Source: a virus. Taken from it: a stretch of DNA of 49,524 nucleotides. The stretch is taken from positions 1-49,524 of IMG/VR virus record IMGVR_UViG_3300006163_000006; one strand, given 5' to 3'. A program made the position numbers and the translations under genes. How positions within the stretch are numbered: the first letter of the stretch is position 1; each line of letters opens with the position of its first letter. Of this stretch, positions 8,433 through 14,690 are shown in pieces. Under the pieces are notes generated by a model, which saw only the letters and a program-made list of their open reading frames with translations, was not told the DNA's origin and did no database searches.

Positions 8433-8986
8433 TTTGATACCTTCGCAAATAAATTACAGATGGCCATATGAATCTTGACCGCCGGATGTTCGAAGCGCAG
8501 ACTATTCGTGACGTCTGTCACATACCCATTCGCGCGACCGAACACAACTTTCATGTTCGAATTACCTACACGGATTTCACGTATGCAGAACAATAAGCAT
8601 TCCATTGCATCCGCCAGCCGCAACCACTTTTCTTCTGCGTCTGTCAGTATCGGTGCTGGGCCAAAGTAGGCTTCAGCGTGCTGCTCCTCTATACGACCTA
8701 AAGATTCCCTGAACCCGTCGCCTAAAAGACGCTTCGTCGGGGAAGGTATATCGCCGATGGCGTACTCGGCTATATCGTGGCGTAACGCAGCTATCAATAA
8801 CTGCGCGCTGGGCTTACCATCGCAGAACAGCATACACAGCCACGCCACGCCAAAGCTGTGATCCGCGATGTTTTGTTGCGCATGTGTGCGCGTAATGTGG
8901 TAACGGGTGGACTCGCTACCGTCAATCAGCGCTTCCAGCGTCTGCTCCCAACTGTTCCCGTTCATCGCTTCCTGAGCTAACGGCAT
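8429..8986 (-). CDS. HD-domain phosphohydrolase, YfbR-like 5'-deoxynucleotidase
   Basis: 185 residues. It matches the YfbR/phage HD group: RYHITRTHAQQNIADHSFG (His43), then ALRHDIAEYAIGDIPSPTK (His70-Asp71) and a later Asp in LADAMEC, the H...HD...D metal set. YfbR enzymes remove phosphate from deoxynucleoside monophosphates; some phage relatives act on dNTPs. Start has a strong GAGGAG site and lies inside the 3' end of the TS-like gene (65-nt overlap). Next to a TS-fold enzyme, a role in removing a competing natural nucleotide is plausible. Confidence 0.85.
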   Translation of the reverse strand: MPLAQEAMNGNSWEQTLEALIDGSESTRYHITRTHAQQNIADHSFGVAWLCMLFCDGKPSAQLLIAALRHDIAEYAIGDIPSPTKRLLGDGFRESLGRIEEQHAEAYFGPAPILTDAEEKWLRLADAMECLLFCIREIRVGNSNMKVVFGRANGYVTDVTNSLRFEHPAVKIHMAICNLFAKVSK

Positions 8987-10043
8987 CTTGTTTCTCCTCG
9001 GGTTGAACTTCTTTATCGATGCGGCGCGCTATCCAGCCGATGCAGGCGATGCGCCAATCGTCCGCCACGATGGCGGACGCTTCCTCAAGTCCGTCGCTTT
9101 GCTTGTTCTTACGACGGCGCCATGCGTTAAGCATTGGCTGCGCCACATGGCTGAAGAACGGATCGTGATATATTTGACCGGGGACCAACGCCTGCGCCAA
9201 GAAGTTATTCAAGTCTTTCTGCCATGCGTACATATCGACAGAAACCAACGGAACGCGCGTAACGATTTCTTCGGCGGACCAGTCATTGCGCAATTTGGCG
9301 TCGCCATAATAATCGTAATCATATGCGCTGTCTATCATTTCTTGATACTTTTCCGGCGCCAGAATGTTCGTATAAGCGTGGAAGTTATTGCTGAACTGGA
9401 AATACGAGCCGACCGGTACTCCGATGGCCGCAGCAATGTACTCCTGAAGGATGGACATATGTACCGCGTTGGCGCCGTAAGCTCCCCAGATAATGTCATT
9501 ACTGCGGCAGCACACGGTCATATCCAGGCCGGTCAAGCCGATGCTGAAGTAGATATGTGTATTGCAGGGCAGGTCTACGCCGCTGGCCGGATAAGCCGTA
9601 CCGCGCTTCCATAGATCACCTTCCGGGTGCCACATGGCCAGCACGGCGCGGCGTGTGGTGGGTTCCGTACGCAACAGGCGTATGATGTGGTTCAGTTGAT
9701 CCTGACCAAAATGGTTGCGCCAGCGGTGGCCATACGCGCCATGAACAGTCAAGCCGTCGTCACTGTACAGGCCGAACTTGCTGTTGAATTGCTGCGGCCA
9801 CGCCACGTCGTTATGTCCGCCCAGCATCCACAATGCTTCCATCAAATGGAAGAATGGATTGGCGTCGCGCAGTGGACTGAACAGAACGCGGTCCTTGGGA
9901 TTTTCGTATTCCGTGATAACCGGCCCCGGCGCCACCAATACTTCGCCATTACGACTCGGCGCTTTTACCGCTACCTTTTTCAGCAGACTTAGACCCTCGC
10001 CGAGCGCTTCGTTTACGTTTTTTGCTTGAACTATGTACGGCAT
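8922..10043 (-). CDS. Thymidylate synthase-fold enzyme, probable dUMP hydroxymethylase or thymidylate synthase
   Basis: 373 residues. Thymidylate-synthase landmarks: FFHLMEALWMLGG (65-77), YGHRWR (104-109), catalytic Cys160 in VDLPCNTHIYF, RSND (180-183), GANAVHM with Asn192, and FHAY (221-224). Retention of Asn at about 192 rather than the Asp of dCMP hydroxymethylases favours a uracil substrate. The Cys is followed by Asn instead of the usual His, and the C-terminus lacks the canonical TS tail. These traits are shared by phage TS-like enzymes tied to thymine hypermodification. It would use methylene-THF to make TMP or hydroxymethyl-dUMP. AAGGAGCG precedes the ATG. The fold is certain; the exact product is not. 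Confidence 0.85.
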   Translation of the reverse strand: MPYIVQAKNVNEALGEGLSLLKKVAVKAPSRNGEVLVAPGPVITEYENPKDRVLFSPLRDANPFFHLMEALWMLGGHNDVAWPQQFNSKFGLYSDDGLTVHGAYGHRWRNHFGQDQLNHIIRLLRTEPTTRRAVLAMWHPEGDLWKRGTAYPASGVDLPCNTHIYFSIGLTGLDMTVCCRSNDIIWGAYGANAVHMSILQEYIAAAIGVPVGSYFQFSNNFHAYTNILAPEKYQEMIDSAYDYDYYGDAKLRNDWSAEEIVTRVPLVSVDMYAWQKDLNNFLAQALVPGQIYHDPFFSHVAQPMLNAWRRRKNKQSDGLEEASAIVADDWRIACIGWIARRIDKEVQPEEKQDAVSSGSDEREQLGADAGSAD

Positions 10044-10302
10044 TTTCTCGCTCCTTTTGCGTTTTGATTATCGCGACTAATTGACGCGCGCTTACTGCTA
10101 CAGCGCCGGCCGCGATAGCGGCGCTGCGTTTACTGCGGCATACATTATAATGCAGTACACCGCTATTTGAATAATGAGCCCACTGGCGCCGCACGCCGAT
10201 GTTATCCGCCATCGCGTGCAGTTCTTTTTCTGTATCCGCTATCATATGGCACATCACCATGCGGCCAAATTGCCACGCAGATTCGTCTACGTAGACGGCC
10301 AT
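9949..10302 (-). CDS. DUF4031 family protein
   Basis: 117 residues from the ATG at 10302, chosen because AAAGGAGGTGATAAC directly precedes it. The first ~80 residues match DUF4031: MAVYVDESAWQFGRM, CHMIADTEKELHAMADNIG, WAHYSNSGVLHYNV, AAIAAGAV. Function of the family is unknown. The C-terminal tail is Lys/Arg/Ser-rich and encoded within a 95-nt overlap with the TS-like gene start. Confidence 0.8.
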   Translation of the reverse strand: MAVYVDESAWQFGRMVMCHMIADTEKELHAMADNIGVRRQWAHYSNSGVLHYNVCRSKRSAAIAAGAVAVSARQLVAIIKTQKERENAVHSSSKKRKRSARRGSKSAEKGSGKSAES

Positions 10303-10523
10303 GTTATCACCTCCTTTTGTGTCTCCGACACGGATTTTAGCCAATGCGCTTCCTCTCCTTGGAAGCTAAGATACCAGCCATTACGCACTGCGTCAAACGC
10401 AAACCAGTTCGGATAGCCGGCGATCGTAACGCGTTTAATCCAAGTCGGCTCGTCCATGATGTTGCCGAAATAATGCGTGGCGCCGGACGGCGCTTCTACG
10501 TCAACTCTCACTCTTATTTTCAT
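10287..10523 (-). CDS. Small hypothetical protein
   Basis: 78 residues, acidic and Trp-rich (TWIKRV, NWFAFDAV, GWYLSF, AHWLKS). It starts 2 nt after the stop of the preceding gene and overlaps the DUF4031 start by 16 nt, so it belongs to the modification operon. No recognised domain; possibly a small beta-rich protein. Confidence 0.65.
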   Translation of the reverse strand: MKIRVRVDVEAPSGATHYFGNIMDEPTWIKRVTIAGYPNWFAFDAVRNGWYLSFQGEEAHWLKSVSETQKEVITWPST

Positions 10524-10525
10524 GA

Positions 10526-11467
10526 CTACACGCCTGCGTACAGCGAACGCGGCCGTCCTTCACCTAAGCGCGTGCGCTCGTATTTATCAAACTCACACAG
10601 ACAGTTCTGCAAGTCCTGCGCGTGCAGCTTAGGCGCATAGACACGTCTGTCTTTTTCGTCTACCATTATGTGGTACACGCGCAATGTCTTATTGACGTCG
10701 CCGCGTAGAAAGTCCAACCGCTGCCACCAGTCCTTCTCGCGCCACGGCGAATTCAATGGTCGTTGCTCTACGCGATTAAGGCCGCGACGGCTGCCCGGCC
10801 CACTGGCGGCCCATGTCCACCAGTCCTCGGCGGCGTTGAGCGGCTGAATGTACTTCAAATCCGCCACCACTTGCCCGGCCATGAAACTTCCCATGCCGTT
10901 AAATGAAGATAGTCGTTCATGATACGACGCCAGCGTTTCAGGCGCTTGTCGTGGAAAGTTGGCGTGCAGCGGGCGCATCCCACGGCGAGCATCCCAGAGC
11001 GGCGTCAAGACGTGCTTCGCCAGGTACTCCGCCTTGTCCATCGTGTGGCCATTGGTACTGACGATGTAAGCGCCACTGAATACCTTTAAGCCGGCGTCGC
11101 GTCGTGCGTGCAGCTTCTTTACGAATACGCGCCCGCCGCCCCATGCGCTCGGGTACAGTCCAAGATCAAGCAGCGTCTCCGGCCAGTTCACCAGACGCGC
11201 CACCACCATCCAGAACCAGATGTCCGGGTTTTGCCAGTGCGGGTCGCGCCAGTTCTTAGCGATCCATTGTGTGACTGTGTCCAGCTCCCGGTACACGTTG
11301 CAGAATCGGTAGGATTGTAGAATTTTATCATCGGTCCACGGCTTGGGCAGCAGCGCTTTTCTTTTTAGATAAACGCTATGGCGCTCGATTATGAAATAGC
11401 ATAACCGATCAATATTATTGTTTGAATCTTTGAGCATTTTGTAGTCGTGCCATAACTGTCCGCTCAT
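10526..11467 (-). CDS. 5-hmdU DNA kinase helical-domain / alpha-glutamyl-putrescinyl-thymine pyrophosphorylase-like protein
   Basis: 313 residues. Residues ~53-69 read YRFCNVYRELDTVTQWI, the characteristic start of the helical, DNA-glycosylase-like domain first described as alpha-glutamyl/putrescinyl thymine pyrophosphorylase and later linked to 5-hydroxymethyl-dU DNA kinases of phages with hypermodified thymine. A helix-hairpin-helix-like stretch (SSFNGMGSFMAGQVVADL, about 186-203) and a Trp-rich part follow. I see no P-loop, so any kinase activity would need a separate protein. Overlaps the glycosyltransferase-like gene by 4 nt (ATGA), indicating joint translation. Family call from motif recognition; substrate inferred. 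Confidence 0.65.
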   Translation of the reverse strand: MSGQLWHDYKMLKDSNNNIDRLCYFIIERHSVYLKRKALLPKPWTDDKILQSYRFCNVYRELDTVTQWIAKNWRDPHWQNPDIWFWMVVARLVNWPETLLDLGLYPSAWGGGRVFVKKLHARRDAGLKVFSGAYIVSTNGHTMDKAEYLAKHVLTPLWDARRGMRPLHANFPRQAPETLASYHERLSSFNGMGSFMAGQVVADLKYIQPLNAAEDWWTWAASGPGSRRGLNRVEQRPLNSPWREKDWWQRLDFLRGDVNKTLRVYHIMVDEKDRRVYAPKLHAQDLQNCLCEFDKYERTRLGEGRPRSLYAGV

Positions 11468-12273
11468 AATTGCGGTCTCCTGTCAGCAGGGTGGGAACTC
11501 TCGTAAGCCTTCTTCCATTGCATTTGAACATCTGTGCGCACGCCGCCGCCCCATGCGGTCTTCGTTTCTTTCTGCACTACTTTAACGAAGCCGGGGTGTA
11601 GCTCGGCTAAGTGCTCCGAAACCAGCCGTTGCATTTCTTCGGTTCTATAGACGCTGCATCCGCCGGCCGCGCCACTGCCGCGCTGATTGTGGCACCACTG
11701 GTAAGAAACAATATTGGCGTGACCAGCGCGCAGCAATTGCAGCGTCATATCAAAGTCTTGTTTAATGGGGACGCGATCAAAGCGTGCTTTCACTTTCATA
11801 ACTTGGCGCGTGTCGTATGCCAGCACGCGCATCATACGAGTGTTGTTGGTGTAATTGGTGACGATACGATTGGCGCCTTCCCGCGCTGCTATGCCTGCGT
11901 GCGTGTATTTCTCCAGCTGATGGTAAAGCCAGTGGAACATATCCGCCACGCTATTGTGACTCGCCGCTACATAATTTATTGAGTACTTTGGGCGCACGGC
12001 AAACGTCAGGTCATCATCAATGAGTATGATTTTCGGTTCGCGAGTATTGGCAAATCTCTCTACTAGATATTGACGGGTCGGACTTAGTTGCTTTATACGC
12101 GCAGGTAATACCAAGATGCCCAGCTGCAATTCAACCGCGATGGGTCGGTACTGCTTAGCCTCTTGCGATTGTACGACAAGGTAAGTTTGACTCTTGAAGA
12201 AAGGCGGTATGCTGCGCGCTGTGTGTTGCAGCGCCATGTCGGCGCGGCCGGATGTGTGGATCAATATTGGCAT
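11464..12273 (-). CDS. TAGT-like glycosyltransferase (GT-A fold), probable DNA-base glycosyltransferase
   Basis: 269 residues from ATG 12273; a longer TTG start at 12318 lies in the upstream terminator and is rejected. MPILIHTSGRA opens a GT-A-like fold; TRQYLVERFA then KIILIDDDLTF gives the DxD-type metal motif at 86-88. KQDFDMTLQLLRAGHANIVSY and a GGCSVYRT motif are typical of the TET-associated glycosyltransferase group of phages, thought to glycosylate hydroxymethylated bases. No TET/JBP oxygenase is obvious next to it; here the hydroxymethyl donor could be the TS-like enzyme. First gene of its operon, just after a terminator. Confidence 0.65.
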   Translation of the reverse strand: MPILIHTSGRADMALQHTARSIPPFFKSQTYLVVQSQEAKQYRPIAVELQLGILVLPARIKQLSPTRQYLVERFANTREPKIILIDDDLTFAVRPKYSINYVAASHNSVADMFHWLYHQLEKYTHAGIAAREGANRIVTNYTNNTRMMRVLAYDTRQVMKVKARFDRVPIKQDFDMTLQLLRAGHANIVSYQWCHNQRGSGAAGGCSVYRTEEMQRLVSEHLAELHPGFVKVVQKETKTAWGGGVRTDVQMQWKKAYESSHPADRRPQL

Positions 12274-12312
12274 GGCGATTACCCTAATTGTGATTTTGAC
12301 AAACGCACAAAT

Positions 12313-12339
12313 AATCAAGGCGCCCGAAGGCGCCTGATT
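12313..12339 (-). terminator. Hairpin terminator between the H1-like gene and the modification cluster
   Basis: AATCA-GGCGCC pairs with GGCGCC-(A)-TGATT around a 4-nt loop; one A is bulged. In the minus direction it lies 20 nt after the stop of the H1-like gene and is followed by a T-rich stretch (TTATTTG). It should separate, or attenuate between, the two units. Confidence 0.65.
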
Positions 12340-12359
12340 TACTGCGGTAGAGCGCTGGC

Positions 12360-12758
12360 TTATTTCAGCTCCAGCAAACCTTTTTTCTCGAAGCAGCGCA
12401 CGTTAGAAGTGTTCAGCGTACCGTCCGCCGTGGCGTCCGCCACCGTCTTGCCATCGAACTTGACAATGTACCTGAAGCGCTCCAGACGGCCGCCGCGCAG
12501 GTTGGCGTCATCGGGCTTCTTGGTGACAAGCTTGATGACTTTGCCGGCGACTTGGCTGGCGCGACCGACCGGGTTCTTTTCCTTGGCTGCGGCTTTGGGC
12601 GCTGCCTTCGGTGCTGCTTTGGCTTTGCTGGCCGGCGCTGCTTTGGACTTCGGCGGCGTCTTCGGGTTGGCTTTGGCTTTCGGGGCCGCTTTGGCAGCTG
12701 CGCTGCCTTTGGGGGAGGGTGCCGGGGTTGCGGTTGCGAACATGGATTTCTTGGTCAT
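12360..12758 (-). CDS. Histone H1-like, Ala/Lys/Pro-rich DNA-binding protein
   Basis: 132 residues from ATG 12758, chosen because GAGGAAATACAAA precedes it; the ATG at 12773 would place that site inside the gene. Residues ~15-65 are AAPK/KAKA-type repeats, as in histone H1 tails and bacterial AlgP/HC1-like proteins. Residues ~70-132 form a compact domain (VIKLVTKKPDDANLRGGRL, FRYIVKFDGK, NVRCFEKKGLLEL). Likely binds and compacts DNA or alters transcription; the target is unknown. It has its own upstream gap and downstream terminator, suggesting separate expression. Confidence 0.75.
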   Translation of the reverse strand: MTKKSMFATATPAPSPKGSAAAKAAPKAKANPKTPPKSKAAPASKAKAAPKAAPKAAAKEKNPVGRASQVAGKVIKLVTKKPDDANLRGGRLERFRYIVKFDGKTVADATADGTLNTSNVRCFEKKGLLELK

Positions 12759-12773
12759 TTTGTATTTCCTCAT

Positions 12774-12876
12774 TGGGTTAATTGGGTAACTTCTACAACA
12801 ACAAGCTCAGTTTAAACTACCTAGTTAGCGAATTGCAATGACTTTATAAACTATTTTCCTATAACGACATTCGGGC
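12774..12876 (-). promoter_or_regulatory. Intergenic leader upstream of the H1-like gene
   Basis: The 103-bp AT-rich gap contains TTGCAA followed after 17 nt by TTAAAC, and a TATAAA further upstream on the minus strand. Matches to sigma-70 boxes are modest. A promoter is expected here because the gap is unusual in a block of overlapping genes. Confidence 0.35.
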
Positions 12877-13092
12877 TTATTCGTTATGATCCGTGTGGTT
12901 GCGCTCAATGGCGCCGGTATCCTCCGCGTTCTTGCAGGCGGCCAGCTGCACGCACAGTGCTTCGCGGTGTGCTTCGTCCATGCAGGTGAACGTCATCATG
13001 TACCCGCCACCTTGACCGTCCTGTCTGATATAGACCTCGTGTACTTTGCTACCATCCGCCATCGTGGTGATAATGCGTCCGAATTTAATCAT
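12877..13092 (-). CDS. Small hypothetical protein
   Basis: 71 residues. Starts MIKFGRIITTMADGSKVHEVYI, a beta-hairpin-like start, with a Gly-rich loop and a Cys pair further on; acidic/His-rich C-terminus (NHTDHNE). Two nt downstream of the small membrane protein gene. No family recognised. Confidence 0.6.
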   Translation of the reverse strand: MIKFGRIITTMADGSKVHEVYIRQDGQGGGYMMTFTCMDEAHREALCVQLAACKNAEDTGAIERNHTDHNE

Positions 13093-13094
13093 AG

Positions 13095-13253
13095 CTATAG
13101 TCCTTTCATAAGTTCGTCAAGATTGTGCAGCAAGACTTGATTGCCTTGCCGCAGCCTACGCACTTCCGCGCGCAGGTACTGCACCACTGTCACGACCGCC
13201 GCCAGCAGCACGATTAGAAACAGGATCACATAGATCAGTACAATGTTCATCAT
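13095..13253 (-). CDS. Small single-pass membrane protein
   Basis: 52 residues (ATG ATG at 13253/13250, AAGGG upstream). Residues 3-24 are a strong transmembrane helix (MNIVLIYVILFLIVLLAAVV), followed by a charged helix with heptad character (RAEVRRLRQGNQ). An inner-membrane anchor with a cytoplasmic coil is likely. Its 5' part overlaps the 3' end of the next upstream gene by ~98 nt. Confidence 0.6.
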   Translation of the reverse strand: MMNIVLIYVILFLIVLLAAVVTVVQYLRAEVRRLRQGNQVLLHNLDELMKGL

Positions 13254-13554
13254 GTTGCCCTTGAGTCTGTTCAACGTACCGGTAAAGCTGGCCGGCATAT
13301 TTCGGCATCAGCTTGAACACCACCTTCATCTGACCTTCGGTAAGGAACCCGCGCGCCTTCAGTTGCTGCGCCATGCTACTTAGAATATTTGCGTCCGTAC
13401 CCGTGAATCCAACTCCGTTCTGCTCGACAGTGGCTTGCAGGCTTTGCTCGTTTTCTGTCTGGAACGTGTAGATTCTCAGCAGCCCGCGCTGCGCCCATTT
13501 TTGGCGGGTGCGGAGGAGTTCCCTCAGTTCCTCTATCTTCTGCTTTTTGCTCAT
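13156..13554 (-). CDS. Hypothetical phage protein with KYAGQL-type motif
   Basis: 132 residues. The N-terminus is a charged helix (MSKKQKIEELRELLRTRQKW); the core includes QSLQATVEQNGVGFTGTDAN, ILSSMAQQLKARGFLT and KLMPKYAGQLYR, a set I recall from conserved phage proteins of unknown function. Residues after ~105 are encoded in the overlap with the membrane-protein gene and look unstructured. Overlaps the upstream gene by 179 nt in another frame, which is unusual. Confidence 0.6.
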   Translation of the reverse strand: MSKKQKIEELRELLRTRQKWAQRGLLRIYTFQTENEQSLQATVEQNGVGFTGTDANILSSMAQQLKARGFLTEGQMKVVFKLMPKYAGQLYRYVEQTQGQHDEHCTDLCDPVSNRAAGGGRDSGAVPARGSA

Positions 13555-13732
13555 GACTTTCTTCCTCGCTGGCGCCCAGCGGCCAAATCTCTTGAATCAC
13601 GAAACCTCTGCCAAGTTCTCCGCGTGTCTTGAAGAACGCTGCGCCAATGGTGGGCGCTTCAACAACCATGTTGAACGTGTGGGTCTGGCCCTTCTCCCAC
13701 ACGCGGAGCTGATATTTCACCTCATCCTCCAC
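13376..13732 (-). CDS. Hypothetical protein with long C-terminal overlap
   Basis: 118 residues. The first ~58 (MEDEVKYQLRVWEKGQTHTF...GFVIQEIWPLG) look like a real small beta-alpha fold. The remaining half lies in the same strand, different frame as the next gene and is highly charged and Pro-rich, so it may be a read-on tail. ATG is at 13732 and overlaps the previous gene by 11 nt. Confidence 0.5.
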   Translation of the reverse strand: MEDEVKYQLRVWEKGQTHTFNMVVEAPTIGAAFFKTRGELGRGFVIQEIWPLGASEEESHEQKAEDRGTEGTPPHPPKMGAARAAENLHVPDRKRAKPASHCRAERSWIHGYGRKYSK

Positions 13733-14057
13733 CGCAAAAGAATATACAAGTTCCTAGATCGGTTACGCGCACCAGCGCATCATTCTCCCAGCGACCTCTA
13801 TACACATTCTCTAAGAAGCGGCGCAGCTGCGGCTTTGTCACTTCCAAATTGCCGTACAGGGGAAAATAATGCGTAGCGCTGTTCATGGCATCTGGCGCGT
13901 TTACGTTCACTGAAATAAACAGCGTCTTACCTTTTAGCGAACGAATTAGTTTCAGCGTTGCAGCGTAAGTCAATTTCATTTCTTTGCGCTGCACTTCTTT
14001 CAAACGCTGTTCCATGACTACGTCAACGCGCAAATCAAGATTAGCTACAGAGCTCAT
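13722..14057 (-). CDS. Hypothetical protein
   Basis: 111 residues, start preceded by GGAGAACTGCCC. A basic helix (VMEQRLKEVQRKEMKL) is followed by beta-like segments (KTLFISVNVN, THYFPLYGN, RVTDLGTCIFF). No recognised family. It is part of a run of small early genes downstream of the 14512 promoter. Confidence 0.6.
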   Translation of the reverse strand: MSSVANLDLRVDVVMEQRLKEVQRKEMKLTYAATLKLIRSLKGKTLFISVNVNAPDAMNSATHYFPLYGNLEVTKPQLRRFLENVYRGRWENDALVRVTDLGTCIFFCGGG

Positions 14058-14068
14058 GGGCAGTTCTC

Positions 14069-14251
14069 CTAGGCTGACGCGTTCTTTTTACGACTTCCGC
14101 CGACTAGAGAAATCGCTTCTCGGAGTGCCGGTATACGGCGATTGTTAAGTTGCGCTGGAAACGATGCCACTTGCTTTTTATCTTTGCACAGCACCACTAC
14201 ACCGCGCTTGTCTTTCATGCTAGTTAGGTAATACACGGCGTTAGCCCTCAT
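14069..14251 (-). CDS. Small basic hypothetical protein
   Basis: 60 residues: MRANAVYYLTSMKDKRGVVV, CKDKKQV, then a basic tail GSRKKNASA. The start overlaps the previous stop by 11 nt. No family recognised; the basic tail could contact nucleic acid. Confidence 0.5.
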   Translation of the reverse strand: MRANAVYYLTSMKDKRGVVVLCKDKKQVASFPAQLNNRRIPALREAISLVGGSRKKNASA

Positions 14252-14450
14252 ACTTGGAGTGGATTTGTTTCTTGGTCACGCGGCGTTTCTGGCCATCGCG
14301 TTGCACCTTAACCGTGTAGCCGTCAACGTGGACTTCAGTAATCTCGGCGACGTCGCTGGCATATTGCAGCTGACCATTCCATACGTTACAGACTCGCTCA
14401 GTCTTCACCAGAACTTGCTGCCCTTGCTTGTACATACTCGGAATGGCCAT
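14241..14450 (-). CDS. Small SH3-like hypothetical protein
   Basis: 69 residues. The layout KQGQQVLVKTE, then YASDVAEITEVHVDGYTVKV, then KRRVTKKQIHSKYE resembles small phage SH3/Tudor-like barrels, by pattern only. First gene after the 14512 promoter. Function unknown. Confidence 0.55.
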   Translation of the reverse strand: MAIPSMYKQGQQVLVKTERVCNVWNGQLQYASDVAEITEVHVDGYTVKVQRDGQKRRVTKKQIHSKYEG

Positions 14451-14690
14451 TTGCTTTTACCCTGCGACCCGCGCCGCGTTGTTTGCTTGCATGTGTATAT
14501 AGTAGGCGACTATTATAGACTCTGCAAGCGCCTAACTACAAAATTACCAGATTTATCCATATTTCTTTGATATAAGTAGCTGGCGCCCTATAACCGGCAA
14601 ATTTTGGCACAAAGTGACAATTCCTGTCAGTACCCTAAACCGCCTGCGCGGGCCGTGGCGCCACGCGGCCAGCCACCTACTATATAGGCG
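14451..14690. other. Gene-free control region between the helicase and the 14241 gene
   Basis: 240 bp. It holds the 14512 promoter (minus strand), a TGACA-ATTCC-TGTCA inverted repeat (14615-14629), the palindrome CGTGGCGCCACG, and CCTACTATATA near 14675 that recurs inverted near 14495. No ORF with a ribosome-binding site seen. Probably an operator/promoter region for the small-gene cluster downstream. Confidence 0.5.
14512..14540 (-). promoter_or_regulatory. Sigma-70-like promoter, minus strand
   Basis: A perfect TATAAT (14517-14512 on the minus strand) is preceded after 18 nt by TTGTAG, a weak -35. Reads toward the 14450 gene. The -10 context (CTATAAT) resembles the promoters at 24082 and 30321. 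Confidence 0.55.

Noticed and set aside
8429-8986. DatZ-type HD enzyme of a 2-aminoadenine (Z) genome
   Set aside because: No PurZ-like adenylosuccinate synthase homologue was found, and the neighbours point to pyrimidine, not purine, modification.
8988-9614. 208-residue plus-strand ORF opposite the TS-like gene
   Set aside because: It is antisense to a gene with clear TS motifs and has no ribosome-binding site or domain.
10130-10155. TATAAT match on the minus strand within the DUF4031 gene
   Set aside because: It is inside coding sequence and has no -35 box at suitable spacing.
12163-12789. 208-residue plus-strand ORF antisense to the H1-like gene
   Set aside because: Its low-complexity Ala/Leu/Gly product is a reflection of the opposite Ala/Lys/Pro codons.
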